The position numbers and the translations under genes were made by a program. Below, in pieces: positions 1 through 11,824 of a DNA stretch of 64,000 nt. Under the pieces are notes generated by a model. The model saw only the letters and a list, made by a program, of their open reading frames with translations, was not told the DNA's origin and did no database searches. The DNA is taken from the NCBI GenBank assembly GCA_033064195.1, contig JARBJD010000107.1, positions 124,001 through 188,000 on the forward strand, given 5' to 3'. Source of the stretch: Blattamonas nauphoetae (lineage: Eukaryota; Preaxostyla; Oxymonadida). Every line of letters starts with the position of its first letter. The stretch's first letter is position 1.

Positions 1-3000
1 CCAACAGTACTCACTCGCAAGTCTTGTCTTGTGAATGACACCATCAATCCACCTCTCTGGATCTTCACAACTCCAAGACACCTCATCACGGAAGATGATC
101 CCAACAGTTCTGACTTACTTCAGCCAGAACACGGTGTGAATCAGATCAGTAAACTCCTTGTCAAAGAAGATGACACAACCATTCAATTGTTCTCGTTGTA
201 TCATAGTTCGATTACAAAAATTGATCTTTCCCAAGTTCGCGATCTCCTTCTCACAAATGCAGAGGGAACACAATTCAACCCAGATTCGTATTTAGACGAC
301 AAACTCGACAATTTCCGTCTCACAGATGACGTCTGTCTGCAACGCGACCAGCTTAATCTATCATCTCTCCCTTCCTCCGCATTTGCATCCCTCTTCAAAG
401 TCGGTGATGACGTGATCATCTCTCCTCATATGAGCCTCTCATCAGCATCCTTCAAACGAGAACACATGGTCACCACCCCACGCGACATCATCCTCGCAGA
501 GGGACCTGTCGCTGCAGAGAGGAATCTCGTTGTGATCTGCCATCCACAAACAGATATTGCATTTCCTAACGATGTCCTCGAGAAGTTTCAGAACTTCGAT
601 GGAGCTCTTCTTCCTCTCAACCGAGGAGACCTCGCCGGGATCAAGACAGATCCACTCTTCCTTCGACAACTCAACAGCGGGCTGACAGCAGATCGTCAAA
701 TCGCAACCTTTCCTGTTCTCTCTCTCTTTCGTCGTGTGACCATTCTCGAACACGAAACTGTGGGGAAAGATTGTTTTGAAACCTTTTTTCCCAAACCAAC
801 ACCAGCCCCTCCACAAGAACCACCAGTCCAACGAAGGATTTACGTCAACCCTCTCCGAAGGCGATTCAACATGATGGCCGAACGCTTCCCTGACTTCAAT
901 CTTTGGGGGATCTTCGCTGATGATGTCTTTGGTCCAGTAGGGAACAACAATCCTTTGGATCGAATATTTGCACGTGACGACTCTTCGGAGAATGAGGATT
1001 CCTCGAGCACAGTTTCATCCGAGTCATCCAGCTTATCATCGATATCGTCATTCTCACTTTCTGACTCTTCACTGTCTTTATCAAACCACATCGATTTTAG
1101 TATGCCCATACCAATGACATTTCGAGCCTCAAAAACAGTAGATTCTCCTCGGAAGCCTCAACTGTCAATAACAGACTCAGCCGAACAGACATCTGGACGT
1201 CGGATTGTCGGTCTTTTCGACATCAATGAGGACTTCTCGATCCTCCGTCCAAATACAAAGTTGACCGAGCCAAGCCGTCGACAGCAGAATAAGTACATCG
1301 AAGCAATCAAAGATATTCCACACGCGCAGGAAGTTTCATCGCATTCATTCTTCCACAACGGTGCACCACCCCTTCTGGTGATCCCTCCAATCTACACTGC
1401 AACAGCTCGTAACAATCCCGAAGCCATCCGCCTTCTGAGAATGTTTGATTCGAATGAACTCCAGGCAATGTCCTACAACCAATACAAATCTTCTCCAACC
1501 TCACCAGCTCCTCCTTTATTAACGACGTCCTTCCCTCATGTTCAACCAATAATATTGTCTGATGACAGTTCAGATGTGGACAGTATCCAACTCTCCATCT
1601 CGTCTGATTCATCAATGTCAGAACACACAGCCAAGAAAATCAAAAAGAAGATCAAGAAGATCCGGACTCAGGAACGCCTTCGAACGGATAAGAGAGAGGC
1701 TCTCAGAGAATACCAGCAGAACGGCCCAAAAATCCTCCCTCCAAAGCATTTTCGAACGAAGGTACGCCGACATCGGTTTTTCGTTGATCGGAGCATCGAC
1801 ATGGAAATGACACATTCTCTCGTTGCAGGATGGCGAATAAGATCGCAGGGGAAGGGCATGTCTCGAAACATGTCCTCTTCTCATTCGACAGAGCATCAGT
1901 CGCTACAGATCGAATACTCCACGCTCATCAAAAGTATCCTCAACTGTGGTCTCAGAATTCAAGTGAACATGTCGATCCTTGGATCAACTCCGATCGCTCT
2001 TGCGGCAGAAAGGAAGTTTGATAATTGTGTTCTCGAATTATTGAAGTTTGAGAATATCAACCCCAATAAGTTTTCTGTCGATTCAACCGACACACAACGA
2101 GCATCACAACTCCGAAACGATCGTCGGAAGACTCGGTGCAACTTCTCTTCTATTGAACGATCCGAACGTCAAGATCTTCTCTCTTTCACTGAAGAGAATG
2201 ATCACAGGCTCCAACTTCTCCTGCGAGAAGCTTTGATTGGGACCCATTTTGTGTATCAACAATCAATCTGTCCTCCTCTCGCTTCTTCCGTTCTGGGTCG
2301 AAGTACTTCAGTCGTGTCTGCGTTGTTGAATGACCCACGCGTCATTCCATGGATGCCCTTCTACATCGAATGGGATGCCAAACACAAAGACTACCGCTTT
2401 CTCACAGCCGAGCTCCTCGCAACGAGTTTTGGCTTCTCCGACATTTGCGATCTTTTTGACCAACACAAGTCGAAAGTTTATCCATCTCCGACCATCTCAA
2501 CGATTAAAAACGTCAGTGATTCTGAGTCAATGGACTCAGACCAAGTGAATGTCCTCGATTTTGAAAATGTTCAAGTCCAACCTGTCGTCATCAACATGTT
2601 TAACCTGTCTGAGTTCGGTCGTAGTTTGTCGTCAGCGTTCACGCCACAAACATTACACATCTCCTTCTCATTCGTCCACTCTCTTATTAAAACCTTCATC
2701 AACACAGCATGGACGAATCAAACAGGAACCTCAGAGATTTCAAGGACACTTCTAGCCCATCCACTTGTCTACTCTCCTCTGAAATTAACCCAAAAATCTC
2801 TTCTTCAACATGTCTTGGATGATCTGGACCTGTTCACCCAGATTCTCCACTCGGCCAATCTCCCTTTGGTTGTGTTCGCACTGGCAGTATTATCTGTTAA
2901 CCGGTTTTTCATCCGGTCTGTTGAAGGAATTTCAAAAATAGGGCAAGTTGATCTCGATGCCGTCCTCAGACAAGATCAATCACTGTTTCTTCCACTCGAG

Positions 3001-4185
3001 ATTGAACCACCTCATCTTGTGATTGATTCAGAATCTGAATCTGCGCAGACTCAAAACAGGTCGCTCTTTGATCTCTCTAAAACTGGTCTGACTGCATTCC
3101 AAATCTCACGGATCGTTCCAGAACTGATTTGCGCACACGCTAAGAAACACGCAAAGTACCTCATGCGTGTACTCCAACTTCTTCATAATACGAAGTGGAG
3201 TTCGACACAAGACGAGACAAGTATTGATTGGAGATATCAGGATTCAACAGGAAAGACTTGCGCGTTTTATTCAGCCTCTCTTTGTTCTCAAGAACCTCTG
3301 GCGTTCCTACTCTCTCTTTCTCAACCGCAATTCACTTCTGAGAATGAACAAACTTCGATCCCCATGCATCTTCAGGTTGACCTCTCACCTGACATACTGT
3401 CTCAACAAGACACTCTCAATGATCCTGCCGCACAGCATCCAAGAATCTTGAATCCGTTTTCACTTCTTGTTCATGGAGAACCGTCTGAACAGGATGTTGT
3501 TCCCGAAGCTCTCTTTCGTCTCTACTCTCTTCCTCCCCAAGGTCGTTCGCCATCGTTTTCTCAACCTGACCGCAGCGGGATGACTCCCTTAATGATTGCT
3601 CTCCACAAACAGGATCAGGAAGTGATTGACCTTCTCCTGAACTCAGATTGTGTGCCCCTGAAAGGCGAATTCAACTCTCAAGGCGTTTATCACAGCCCAA
3701 TCAAAACACTCATCGGCCTGGGCCAGGGAAATCAACTTCGCCACCTTCTCAAGATTGCAAAGAGGAGAGAGAGAAAAATCCACGAGCAAACAGGAACAGA
3801 ATCACCTTGTTTGTTGGGATTCGAGAACGGGTTGGATCTCTTGCATTGTGTGAAACTGTCTGGAACCAACGACATATGGGCAATTGAAATTCTGCACCAT
3901 ATCCAATGGCATGTTAATCGATTCATCACGCAGACCACTCAGAATCGCGATCGCTCTCGTCGAATTGAAATTGAGAGACGATTCGTTGACTTGAATGTCG
4001 GAGACAAAAACGGAACAATCGCCATCCATGCCGCCAATTCCAACAGAGTCTCACTTGTGTCAGAATTGGGAGAATTCAAGAGTATCGATTGGTTATTCAC
4101 AACCCATCGCGGAGAATCTCCATTGTCGATAGCAACCAGAAAAGGTTCTCAAGTACTGATCAGTCTCATCAAATCTTTTGTTTGA
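1..4185 (+). CDS. Ankyrin-repeat protein, 5' end outside window
   Basis: The frame is open from base 1 with no upstream stop, so the gene is cut by the window edge. It ends at TGA 4183-4185, and at least 1,384 codons are present without an intron. The C-terminal half holds degenerate ankyrin-type units: a GSTPIALAAE-like helix near 1975-2010, GMTPLMIALHKQDQEVIDLLL near 3578-3640, DLNVGDKNGTIAIHAA near 3990-4040 and RGESPLSIATRKG near 4110-4155. A serine-rich acidic stretch lies near 980-1090 and a lysine/arginine-rich one near 1630-1700, both likely disordered. The role is unknown; such proteins usually act as scaffolds. I see no catalytic domain, signal peptide or membrane segment. Ankyrin assignment is moderately sure; function is not assigned. 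Confidence 0.75.
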   Translation, partial: PTVLTRKSCLVNDTINPPLWIFTTPRHLITEDDPNSSDLLQPEHGVNQISKLLVKEDDTTIQLFSLYHSSITKIDLSQVRDLLLTNAEGTQFNPDSYLDDKLDNFRLTDDVCLQRDQLNLSSLPSSAFASLFKVGDDVIISPHMSLSSASFKREHMVTTPRDIILAEGPVAAERNLVVICHPQTDIAFPNDVLEKFQNFDGALLPLNRGDLAGIKTDPLFLRQLNSGLTADRQIATFPVLSLFRRVTILEHETVGKDCFETFFPKPTPAPPQEPPVQRRIYVNPLRRRFNMMAERFPDFNLWGIFADDVFGPVGNNNPLDRIFARDDSSENEDSSSTVSSESSSLSSISSFSLSDSSLSLSNHIDFSMPIPMTFRASKTVDSPRKPQLSITDSAEQTSGRRIVGLFDINEDFSILRPNTKLTEPSRRQQNKYIEAIKDIPHAQEVSSHSFFHNGAPPLLVIPPIYTATARNNPEAIRLLRMFDSNELQAMSYNQYKSSPTSPAPPLLTTSFPHVQPIILSDDSSDVDSIQLSISSDSSMSEHTAKKIKKKIKKIRTQERLRTDKREALREYQQNGPKILPPKHFRTKVRRHRFFVDRSIDMEMTHSLVAGWRIRSQGKGMSRNMSSSHSTEHQSLQIEYSTLIKSILNCGLRIQVNMSILGSTPIALAAERKFDNCVLELLKFENINPNKFSVDSTDTQRASQLRNDRRKTRCNFSSIERSERQDLLSFTEENDHRLQLLLREALIGTHFVYQQSICPPLASSVLGRSTSVVSALLNDPRVIPWMPFYIEWDAKHKDYRFLTAELLATSFGFSDICDLFDQHKSKVYPSPTISTIKNVSDSESMDSDQVNVLDFENVQVQPVVINMFNLSEFGRSLSSAFTPQTLHISFSFVHSLIKTFINTAWTNQTGTSEISRTLLAHPLVYSPLKLTQKSLLQHVLDDLDLFTQILHSANLPLVVFALAVLSVNRFFIRSVEGISKIGQVDLDAVLRQDQSLFLPLEIEPPHLVIDSESESAQTQNRSLFDLSKTGLTAFQISRIVPELICAHAKKHAKYLMRVLQLLHNTKWSSTQDETSIDWRYQDSTGKTCAFYSASLCSQEPLAFLLSLSQPQFTSENEQTSIPMHLQVDLSPDILSQQDTLNDPAAQHPRILNPFSLLVHGEPSEQDVVPEALFRLYSLPPQGRSPSFSQPDRSGMTPLMIALHKQDQEVIDLLLNSDCVPLKGEFNSQGVYHSPIKTLIGLGQGNQLRHLLKIAKRRERKIHEQTGTESPCLLGFENGLDLLHCVKLSGTNDIWAIEILHHIQWHVNRFITQTTQNRDRSRRIEIERRFVDLNVGDKNGTIAIHAANSNRVSLVSELGEFKSIDWLFTTHRGESPLSIATRKGSQVLISLIKSFV

Positions 4186-4498
4186 CTCCACTCATCCATC
4201 AATCCTTTCTAAATTCATACATATCCAAAAAGAAGAGCATCTGAAGCCACGCTGGGCAGACATAGGAGAAATCGTTCATCGATGCAATGGTTCATTATTC
4301 CACAAAACACGGCCCTCACTTTCTTCAAGAAACACAGAACTCGCATATGTTAACGAGAAGGAACTATTATTGTATAGAAGCTCTAACACTCATTTCGAGT
4401 TGATTGGATAGTTTTCAATGTTTATTTTGATACTCAATCTGATCATGGCCTTAATAACATCTTTCTTTGATTTGGGCATTTCGTAAGAGCAGAGCTGC
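4186..4498. other. Intergenic between ankyrin and cyclin genes
   Basis: About 310 bases with short open stretches only. I see no RNA gene, repeat or convincing exon. It probably carries the ankyrin gene 3' UTR and the cyclin promoter. Confidence 0.5.
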
Positions 4499-5408
4499 AT
4501 GCATTTCACAGAGGCAGTCGCTCACTATCTCGAAGGATTATGTTGTGTAGAGCATGAACGAAAACAGTTCAACAAAGTTGGTCTGCCAAATGCTTCTCAA
4601 GTTTCGTCGTCGTTACTGTCCTCATTTTCCAATCATTTGAACCTGAAATCACCATTTTTATTAATATTTTCTGTTATGTGTCATTTTCATTTCCGTCCTG
4701 TCATCATTTCCATCCAGAGTTTCACACTGAACCAAACTCAGTAACCCTGTTTCGGTGGGTCTACCATATATATAAGTATCGAATTTTCTTAGTAAGTTCC
4801 ATTCTCAAACAGGATGTCCAAAATAAGTCCAAGTGGCATCATTCTGACTTGCATTCTCCTCGAGCAAATTCATTCTGCATTCCCATCACTTCATTTCTCA
4901 AATGTTTGATGTACTTCATCATTCCATCTCTTCCTCTCTCCATTTCTTTCTCTTCTTAGCTAAATATCCGTCGTTTATTTCTTATCGGGGCAATGGTGAT
5001 CGCAAAAGTCTACGAGGACGTTAGTATGCCCAATCATCCTTCTAACACGCCTCGTAGCATATTGTAACAAGGACTGGGTCGTTATTGGAGACCATTCATT
5101 TACTCTTCGTCAGATTAACCAAATGGAACGCGGTAAGCCAAAACTTCTTTGTTCATCCAAATCAATATGGCTTTCTCTAATTTTGTCTTTCACTTGATGT
5201 AGAACTCCTCACTGTCCTCAAATTCTATATTTCTATCTCGGTGGAAGAATATGACCGCTTCACTCTCCTTCTCCTCCGTGACTATTCTGTACACATGCCT
5301 ATTTCTATGTTTCCCCCTTCCTCAATTCCGTCACCTCCCGATGGACAACCCACTCGAGATACGCCAGGATATCTCGAATTCTATGTGTGTTTTCTCAAGT
5401 TTTTCTAA
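4499..5408 (+). CDS. PHO80-type cyclin, six exons
   Basis: Joined exons give a compact PHO80/cyclin-P/U box: FHTEPNSVTLFRWVYHIYK, then SPSGIILTCILLEQIH, then LNIRRLFLIGAMVIAKVYED, then CNKDWVVIGDHSFTLRQIN and ELLTVLKFYISISVEEYDRF. This matches the family pattern of TxFHS, YLxRI.KY, N(V/I)HRLLLT, KxxDD and ELNxLExxFL. Introns read as 4601-4719, 4776-4812, 4904-4959, 5024-5057 (34 nt) and 5133-5202; the first is the least certain. The first ATG after an in-frame stop is at 4499. The stop is TAA at 5406-5408, after a short Pro-rich tail. PHO80 cyclins activate PHO85/CDK5-like kinases in nutrient or cell-cycle control. A second, unequal member lies at 38537-41682. Confidence 0.8.
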
Positions 5409-5847
5409 TTCTCGCGAAAATCGATTATGCAACCTTATACAGATTCCAAATCAGACTCGAACATAGTTTAAGTCCTGTTGTTGTCTTATGCGGCTGCGTT
5501 TCTTCTCTATTTCATTCCATTTTGCATTTCATTCTGAATTCGCGATAGATTGCTTGGTTCTCCAATACCTTGTCTAAAATTGTCGTTTTGTCCTGATACC
5601 AGAAGGACAAGAATGATTCTGACGAGTCATTATCTCAACTTACCACACGGTGATGTTGATCTGGAGAGAAGCAAAAAAAGCACCCAACACTCATGAAGAA
5701 CTTCATCATCACTGTACCATCATCCATTTCGTTGAATCGGTTGCTGTCTACATGCAGGGATAGCTAGGTCCAAAAAAATCTCGACATCCATTGACAAATG
5801 ATTTAGAGTGAATTGGTGAATTGACAGAGAGATAAAATAAGATAGTA
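5409..5847. other. Convergent intergenic region
   Basis: About 440 bases between the 3' ends of the cyclin (+) and COMMD4 (-). There is a perfect 7-bp hairpin near 5587-5611 (TTGTCCT ... AGGACAA) that could form a small stem-loop. No coding exon or RNA gene is recognised. Confidence 0.4.
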
Positions 5848-6765
5848 TCAACTTTTTGTGATTTCTGCAAGAGTTTTTTGTGCATTTTGAGCGTCTTGAC
5901 AGTGGAATGCGGACAAAATGAAGAAAAAAGGTCAGACCAATCATCAGAGAGACAAATTCGTTTGATGTGAGTGAAAAGGTGACAGGTTGTTGTGGACAGG
6001 CTGATGAACTTCCAGCCATGCTGAATCGGATTCTTGGCTCCGTTACCTGATGAAAAAGCATTCAGAAATGATGGTGGATACTGTCTCTGTGTTGCTTAAA
6101 ACAACTGGATAATCCACTCTCCACTCAAACTTTTCTAGATGTGGCACTGAGAAAGGATTAAATGATCGAGATAGTCCATACATGCAAATGTTTGAGTTGC
6201 GAGGAACTCCTTGATGATCTCTCGACTCTTAGTCACTTCCTTAGAAACTGATTCACAATGTTCTACGAAAGAGAGACAATGTAGATGACAGTGAACAATG
6301 AAAAAAACCATTGGGCAATCCTAATTGCTGAAGCTCGCCAATCAGAATGTCTTCCGAACAGTCATACCTGACGGCGTTGACCTTGGAACATTGACAAAGA
6401 AGAAGTCAGAGAAAATCGAAAAATGCATACAATGATAAAGCGGAGGACTGAGAGGGCTGATCTCGATTCTGATGGAGAAAGCTTTGCAGAGGCGAGATGC
6501 TTTTGAAGAGTTGACTCCTAACAAGGAGAGATATTGGAGAAGTTTCGGATTCATAGACAAGGATAGAAGCAAAAAGTGTGTTTCAGACATCATATTCTTG
6601 TCCGGTGATTTCTTTAGTAAGGATTGTCAAGATGGCCTTCAATCTGATTGAGGACTATCAAAAACAGAAATAAACGACACAAAATCAAACCAATTTAGAT
6701 AGAGAATTGACTTCTGAGAGAACCCAATTGGGAACATCAACTCTTCCGTAGAAATGGAACTTCAT
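5848..6765 (-). CDS. COMMD4: COMMD4, COMM-domain protein (Commander complex)
   Basis: Eight short exons joined by hand give about 200 residues, the usual COMMD4 length. The start reads MKFHFYGRVDVPNWVLSEV, like MRFRFCGDLDCPDWVLAEI in human COMMD4. The middle has IGELQQLGLPNEHC (human SSELQQLGLPKEHA). The COMM domain begins LPHLEKFEWRVDYPVVLS and ends NEFVSLMIDAQNAQKTLAEI. Introns are about 35-70 nt; donors include GTTTG, GTCTG, GTATG, GTATC and GTCTG. The start ATG is at 6765-6763 and the TGA ends at 5848. COMMD proteins form the hetero-decameric CCC/Commander complex, which recycles endosomal cargo with retriever. The gene lies 66 bp downstream of VPS8 on the same strand; both act on endosomes, but linkage is probably accidental. 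Confidence 0.92.
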
Positions 6766-6831
6766 TCTGTGTTCATGGGTTTTTAAAAAGGATCGAAGAA
6801 ACAACAAATAAAGACATAAATGAAGTGGAGA

Positions 6832-9800
6832 TTACAAAAGACTAGACAGGTTGACGGCTATTGTGCGCTTATCAACAACTGTTACCGTCGATTCATTCGG
6901 AATTAAGACAATTTTCGTCTCTGGTTCATGGAGATGTCCCCGACTGGATGATGGGAGACTTCCCCAACTTTTATGCTCCTTAAATCCCCATTCTTCAATC
7001 GTCTGCTCTGATACCTCTCCACAGATCCCACATGGAAGCGAATTGACTGCATACGACGACTTGTCCCGTGTGCATGGAATGTGGGCCGAATGCCCACACC
7101 CATACACAAGAAGAGGAGATTGAATTTTTCCAGCGATGAACAATGGTTTGTTGCATATACAGCACAACGATTGAGATGATACTGCTGTGCCAGAGACAAC
7201 CATTTCATCTCCTTCCTCGCCTTCTGAAAAAGAGATGAGTTGCGGCTTCCCTCGTCGATTCACCAAAATGGTCGCGAGCTCGCTGTTTGTCTTCTCCGGA
7301 ATAGCAACAGCAGCGTGGAGGAATGTGTTGTCTGTTCGGAGCATTTCAGCAAATTCAGTGAAGATTGACTGAACATCGTCGATTGATTTGGATGTGTGGA
7401 ACTTGATCAGCTCGATCATCGTCTGAGTGTCCAGCTTTCCCAGCATTCTCGGGAGAACAATTGACAAGCACTTGTGTTGGAGAGCACGGAGGAGATGTTG
7501 TTGGAGGGGAGAATGTTTATCGTTTGAAATTGTGTGGTTTTCCACAATCATCTTCACAACATCGCCATACAGGTCTTCAATCTTGCTCGACAATCCTTGC
7601 ATGGAGTTGAAAGATGAGAGGACAATAGGAATGGTGTCGCACTCCCTTTTGATCGGAACAGGAACAAGTGAATGTGTGGCTGGTGACGTTGACGGTGATT
7701 TGAAGAAACGATCCAAATCAATCAGAACCCTTCTGGCTGCCCAATACGGAAACCTGACGAGTGCCATCTGCATCAGGAATCGTCTCCGATTTGTGTGTTC
7801 GGGATGGTCTTGAAGATACGCTGAACAAGAAGAGAAGAAAGTTGTCAAATCCTTCGCGGACAACTCCGAAGCAATGGTGGTTGTAGTGAGGAATGGACAG
7901 ATTCCAACCAAAAACATCCACAACACATTCGCTCGATGCAGAACATCTCGCCACGCATCGGTTGTGTATCCGATGATGTCCGGAAGGAGTTCGGACGGGA
8001 AAGAGGCTGCCGGAAGTGTTGGAACATTCTCGTTCACTTTCACAAAATTGGTTAAAATCTCGATCAGTCGTGTTGAGCCTCTCATCCATTCTTTGAGAGA
8101 CTTCTGAAGCTCCTGCGAAGCCAATTTGGAGTCGCCTCGAGTGTCACAGAGATGGTACAAGCAGAGATGGGCGTTGTGTTTTTGTGCGATGAGGAGGAGC
8201 GAGTTGGTGTGTTCCCTGAGACCAGGATCGTCGACCAGCATTTGGTATGCTTCGAGATCGTCTGGGATCACCAAAGATGGTGGGATTGACACAGTCTTTG
8301 ACGACAAAGCGTCGAAGATGAACAAGATGGAGTCTGTCGAGAATCGTTGAGTTTCTGATGATTGCTGACGATGTTTGAGCAAATAGAGAAGACACCTTGT
8401 CAGCAGGATCGGGTAGTCTTTCTCCAACTCCTGGAAGAGGCGAGCTTCATTGTCATTGAAGAGCGTGAGAGTGAGTTTCACGGCCTCAGTGATGTCGAGA
8501 GTTGTCAATTGTTGGAGGAACGGAGGAGTGTTTGTCTGATCCTTCAAGATATCGATGATTGTCTGCTTCTCACTCGGCGACGTGGTAACTTGCTTCGTGA
8601 GATATGAAAAGACTGTTTCGCTTCTGCCATCGATGATGATCTCTCCGTTTGAGCGAAGGAAGCAACGAATGACGAGTGGGATGTTCCGAGTTGTCAGAGC
8701 AAGATGAAGTGCTGGTGCAAACAGTTTGTTGTTGAAGAGGGTGTGGGAGAGTGAATGGAGGTCAGTCTGAGACATCGACGAAGGAAGAGAGTTTGTGATT
8801 AAGCTGAGAATGAGTGGCAAGGTTTCAGTCGATGGGAAAAGGAGAAGTGAATCAAGTACTGAGCTAAAAACATCAGCATCTAACTTGATTGATGCTGACG
8901 TGACAACAGGAATGGTTTTGGAGAAGAGAACTGACTTGGCCTCCTGCGATTGGAGAGTTTGTGAATGCTTGAGAAGAGAAATGCACAATTGTGGAGAGAG
9001 TGTGTGTCCAGATGAGACAACCGAAGGATCAAACGTGAGAGTGAGTGTTTCGAGGTGCTGTGAGATTTCCGAGAAGAGAGAAGGCGTCTCCTCATCCGAT
9101 TTTGAGAAAAGTGAAAGAAATGGCCCAAATCTGTTGGTGATCAAGTATGCCAATAGACTCGAAGACGAATCTTCCAGCCAGCCCTCAATTTGGCCAACAT
9201 TGGCATCATTCGACAGGTAGAGAAGGAACGTCTGCGAAGGGGTTTGGCGGGCTGTGTAAGATTGTGGCTTCAACTTCAGCAGCGAGAGAGCGTACACGTT
9301 CAGAACAGCATCAGAAATCGGAGCGAGCAGACACAACTCGGATTCTGGTCCAGTCTCAATTTCCTTCCAAATGTCTCGCAGAATCTGGACACTCGACTTT
9401 TTTGAGTTGGCCATTTGAGAGAGGACAAGAATGGTCGAGATCTGTCGTGCAGAAAGAGCAGCACTTGCATATTGACTGATGAGCTCTTCAGGAATTGTCG
9501 AGGAAGGAGGCTGCGTCGAGATGTATGACACGATGAAAGAAGAAAGCTTGGATGGTGATCCTTTCAAGTGTTCCAAAATGTCTGAAACATTCTGCGGAGA
9601 GATGTTGAGATATCTTGACGAACAAACGCTCGTCACAATATCATCCAGCAGTTGCTCCTGAATGGCTGGTTTGTCTTTGAACGACGACTGGAGAAGTGGC
9701 GAGATGACTGTGAAATACAGGCCGGAGTCTGTCTGAGACGCAAAATCCAGAAGGAGTGTGTTGAGTGAATGGACGATGTCGACGGCTTTCGGTTTCCCCT

Positions 9801-11619
9801 CTGCGAAGAATGGGATGAGATATGGGTGTGTTGGCTTCGCGTTCAACTTGATTCCAGCACCGAATGATCGAACAGGAGCTTTCACAGGCCGATCGTCATC
9901 CTCCTCTTCCTCCTCATCTTCGTCTTTGTCATCATCTTTTGAGGCAGCGACCTCAACTTCCTGTCCAAAATCAGCGTGCGTCTTGATTTCCACAAAAACT
10001 GGGCCGAGCAGGTTGGGGAGTTGTGCTGACAGATAATCCATGACTTCCTGTTTCGGGAGATCTGTCTGTGACGTGGAGTGTGATGCATTGTACATCGCAG
10101 CTGAGAGAGACAGAAGGTTGGGGATGTTCTTCTCTCGAATGTGTGTGTTCAAGCGCTCTTTCCAGTTCTGTTGAGAACATTTGTAGAGAGTGTTGTCTGA
10201 CGAGAGAAGAAAGAGTGTATTTGCGAACAACTTCGGCCTGGCCTGCAACGAATAGGACGGAAACGGTGCAGAAAACGTTGTTGAGATGAGAGAAAACAGT
10301 TGGTGAGAACAGAGCTCGTTGAAAGGAGGAGTGAGCGATGTCAGAACAGAGGAGGTTTCTGTATCCACAAAGACAATCGTCTTTTTATGGCAAAGGACTG
10401 CGACAACTGTTGATGACATCCATTCATGCGTCATTGAAACTGTTGGAAGAGTGACAGAGCAAGCCGTTGGCTTCAGAACAGGTGTGAACATCCCAAATGA
10501 TGCTTCAAAAGTGATCGCCAAAAGTGCTTCGTCTGATGATTCACTCTTCCTTTTCCAACTGACAAAAGGAAGAACATTTGGTTTCGTCCGGGTGAGATTG
10601 AGTATTCCCTGAGGAAGGAGATTTCCATTCGAAAATGTGTAAGTTAAAATCTGATTCGGTGTCGCGAGAGCTAAAAGAAATGCCACCGGCAATTGCTTTC
10701 CAAAAGCACCAAAGAAGGAAGATTGATTGCTGGAGGAGATTGGTTGGATGGAGCAAGCCACAATCTTCGAATAGAGGGATGATGAAGAATAGTCACGAAA
10801 ATTGGTGACATACGGGTTTATGAATCTGCGAATCATCAAATATGTATTTTTCTGATTTCATGAGTCCAAAAGAATGCTTTTCAGTGTCCAGTATCACGGC
10901 TTTTCCGGACATTGGAACACAGATGATGAAAGTTGAATCTGGAATGATACGAACACCCATTATAGGTGATCCATCTGGATCAGAGTACTGAAACAAAACG
11001 TCATTTCCTTTTCGAACTTCGAGTTTTCCGTTTCTTCGCCCAATTATGAGAGAATCGCCTTTGGCATCTAGTGATGTAACTTCATTGTCATCTCCTTCGA
11101 TAGAACGAGTATTTGCTCCGTTTTCATTCAAACAGAACACTGTGCCATTTTCAGTTCCGACTGCAAGACCATGAGGATGTATCTGACATAATAACAAAGA
11201 CAAAAAGAAAGGCAACATGAAATCGTCGTGCATCTCCAAAAGCCTGACAATTTGTCTTGATTGTTTGAGAAAATGGACGATGTTCTGTAAGTCTAGAGAT
11301 TTTTGAGGGAAGTCATTCTTAAGACAAAAAAATGATACACAAATAAGTTTGATGATGGAGTTGGAGGGAGGGAGGAAGTAAATGACCTTGAACGAACCTC
11401 AAGTGTAGATAGTAGAGATGCACTCTAAGCAAAAAGTGAAGAGAATTAATGAATCTTTGCTAGAAAGTGAGAAACACACAGAAAATATTGACTCAATACT
11501 TTCTTTGAGAGTGTCTGCAAAAAACGCTTAAGAGATTCAAAGGCAAACCAAACTCTGTCATTCAGATTCCAGGAGAACCTGGATAACTGGGGACTCGTGG
11601 TCAAAAAGAAGTTAGGCCA
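6832..11619 (-). CDS. VPS8: VPS8, CORVET tethering subunit
   Basis: The large 3' exon (6832-10764) encodes about 1,310 residues of helical solenoid. It ends in a RING-like zinc finger near 7020-7170 (CCICNKPL ... YGCGHSAHIPC ... CGICG). The upstream exon gives the beta-propeller start: HPHGLAVGTENGTVFCLNE and GSPIMGVRIIPDSTFIICV, matching VPS8 (IAIGTSHG; HIKFTDDPTLAICSDSGG). The intron 10765-10813 (GTATGT...AAG) joins them in frame, and a further intron precedes ...QAFGDARRFH. An acidic run lies near 9890-9960. The 5' exons between about 11280 and 11620 are only partly resolved; the true start could reach 11830, next to GTF3C5. CORVET tethers early endosomes through Rab5; VPS8 is the Rab5-binding subunit. 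Family assignment is firm; the start is not. Confidence 0.85.
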
Positions 11620-11824
11620 TCAGCTTTTTTTGGGTGTCTCCACCACTTCATCAAAATCGAAAGGATAGCCACTTTCACCGGACACTTTGAAGAAAAGAAC
11701 AAAGTGAACAAATCACTTGTTGATATGTAGATTGAAGGAATTTTTTGGCGAATAACCGACGACGATCTTCTTGTGCAAGTAGCACATTGGATACCCAGAT
11801 TATCGGGGAAAACTTCCAATTTGA

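Noticed and set aside
5587-5611. Hairpin as a bacterial-type terminator
   Set aside because: The genes are eukaryotic and the stem is only 7 bp with no T-run; kept only as a note.
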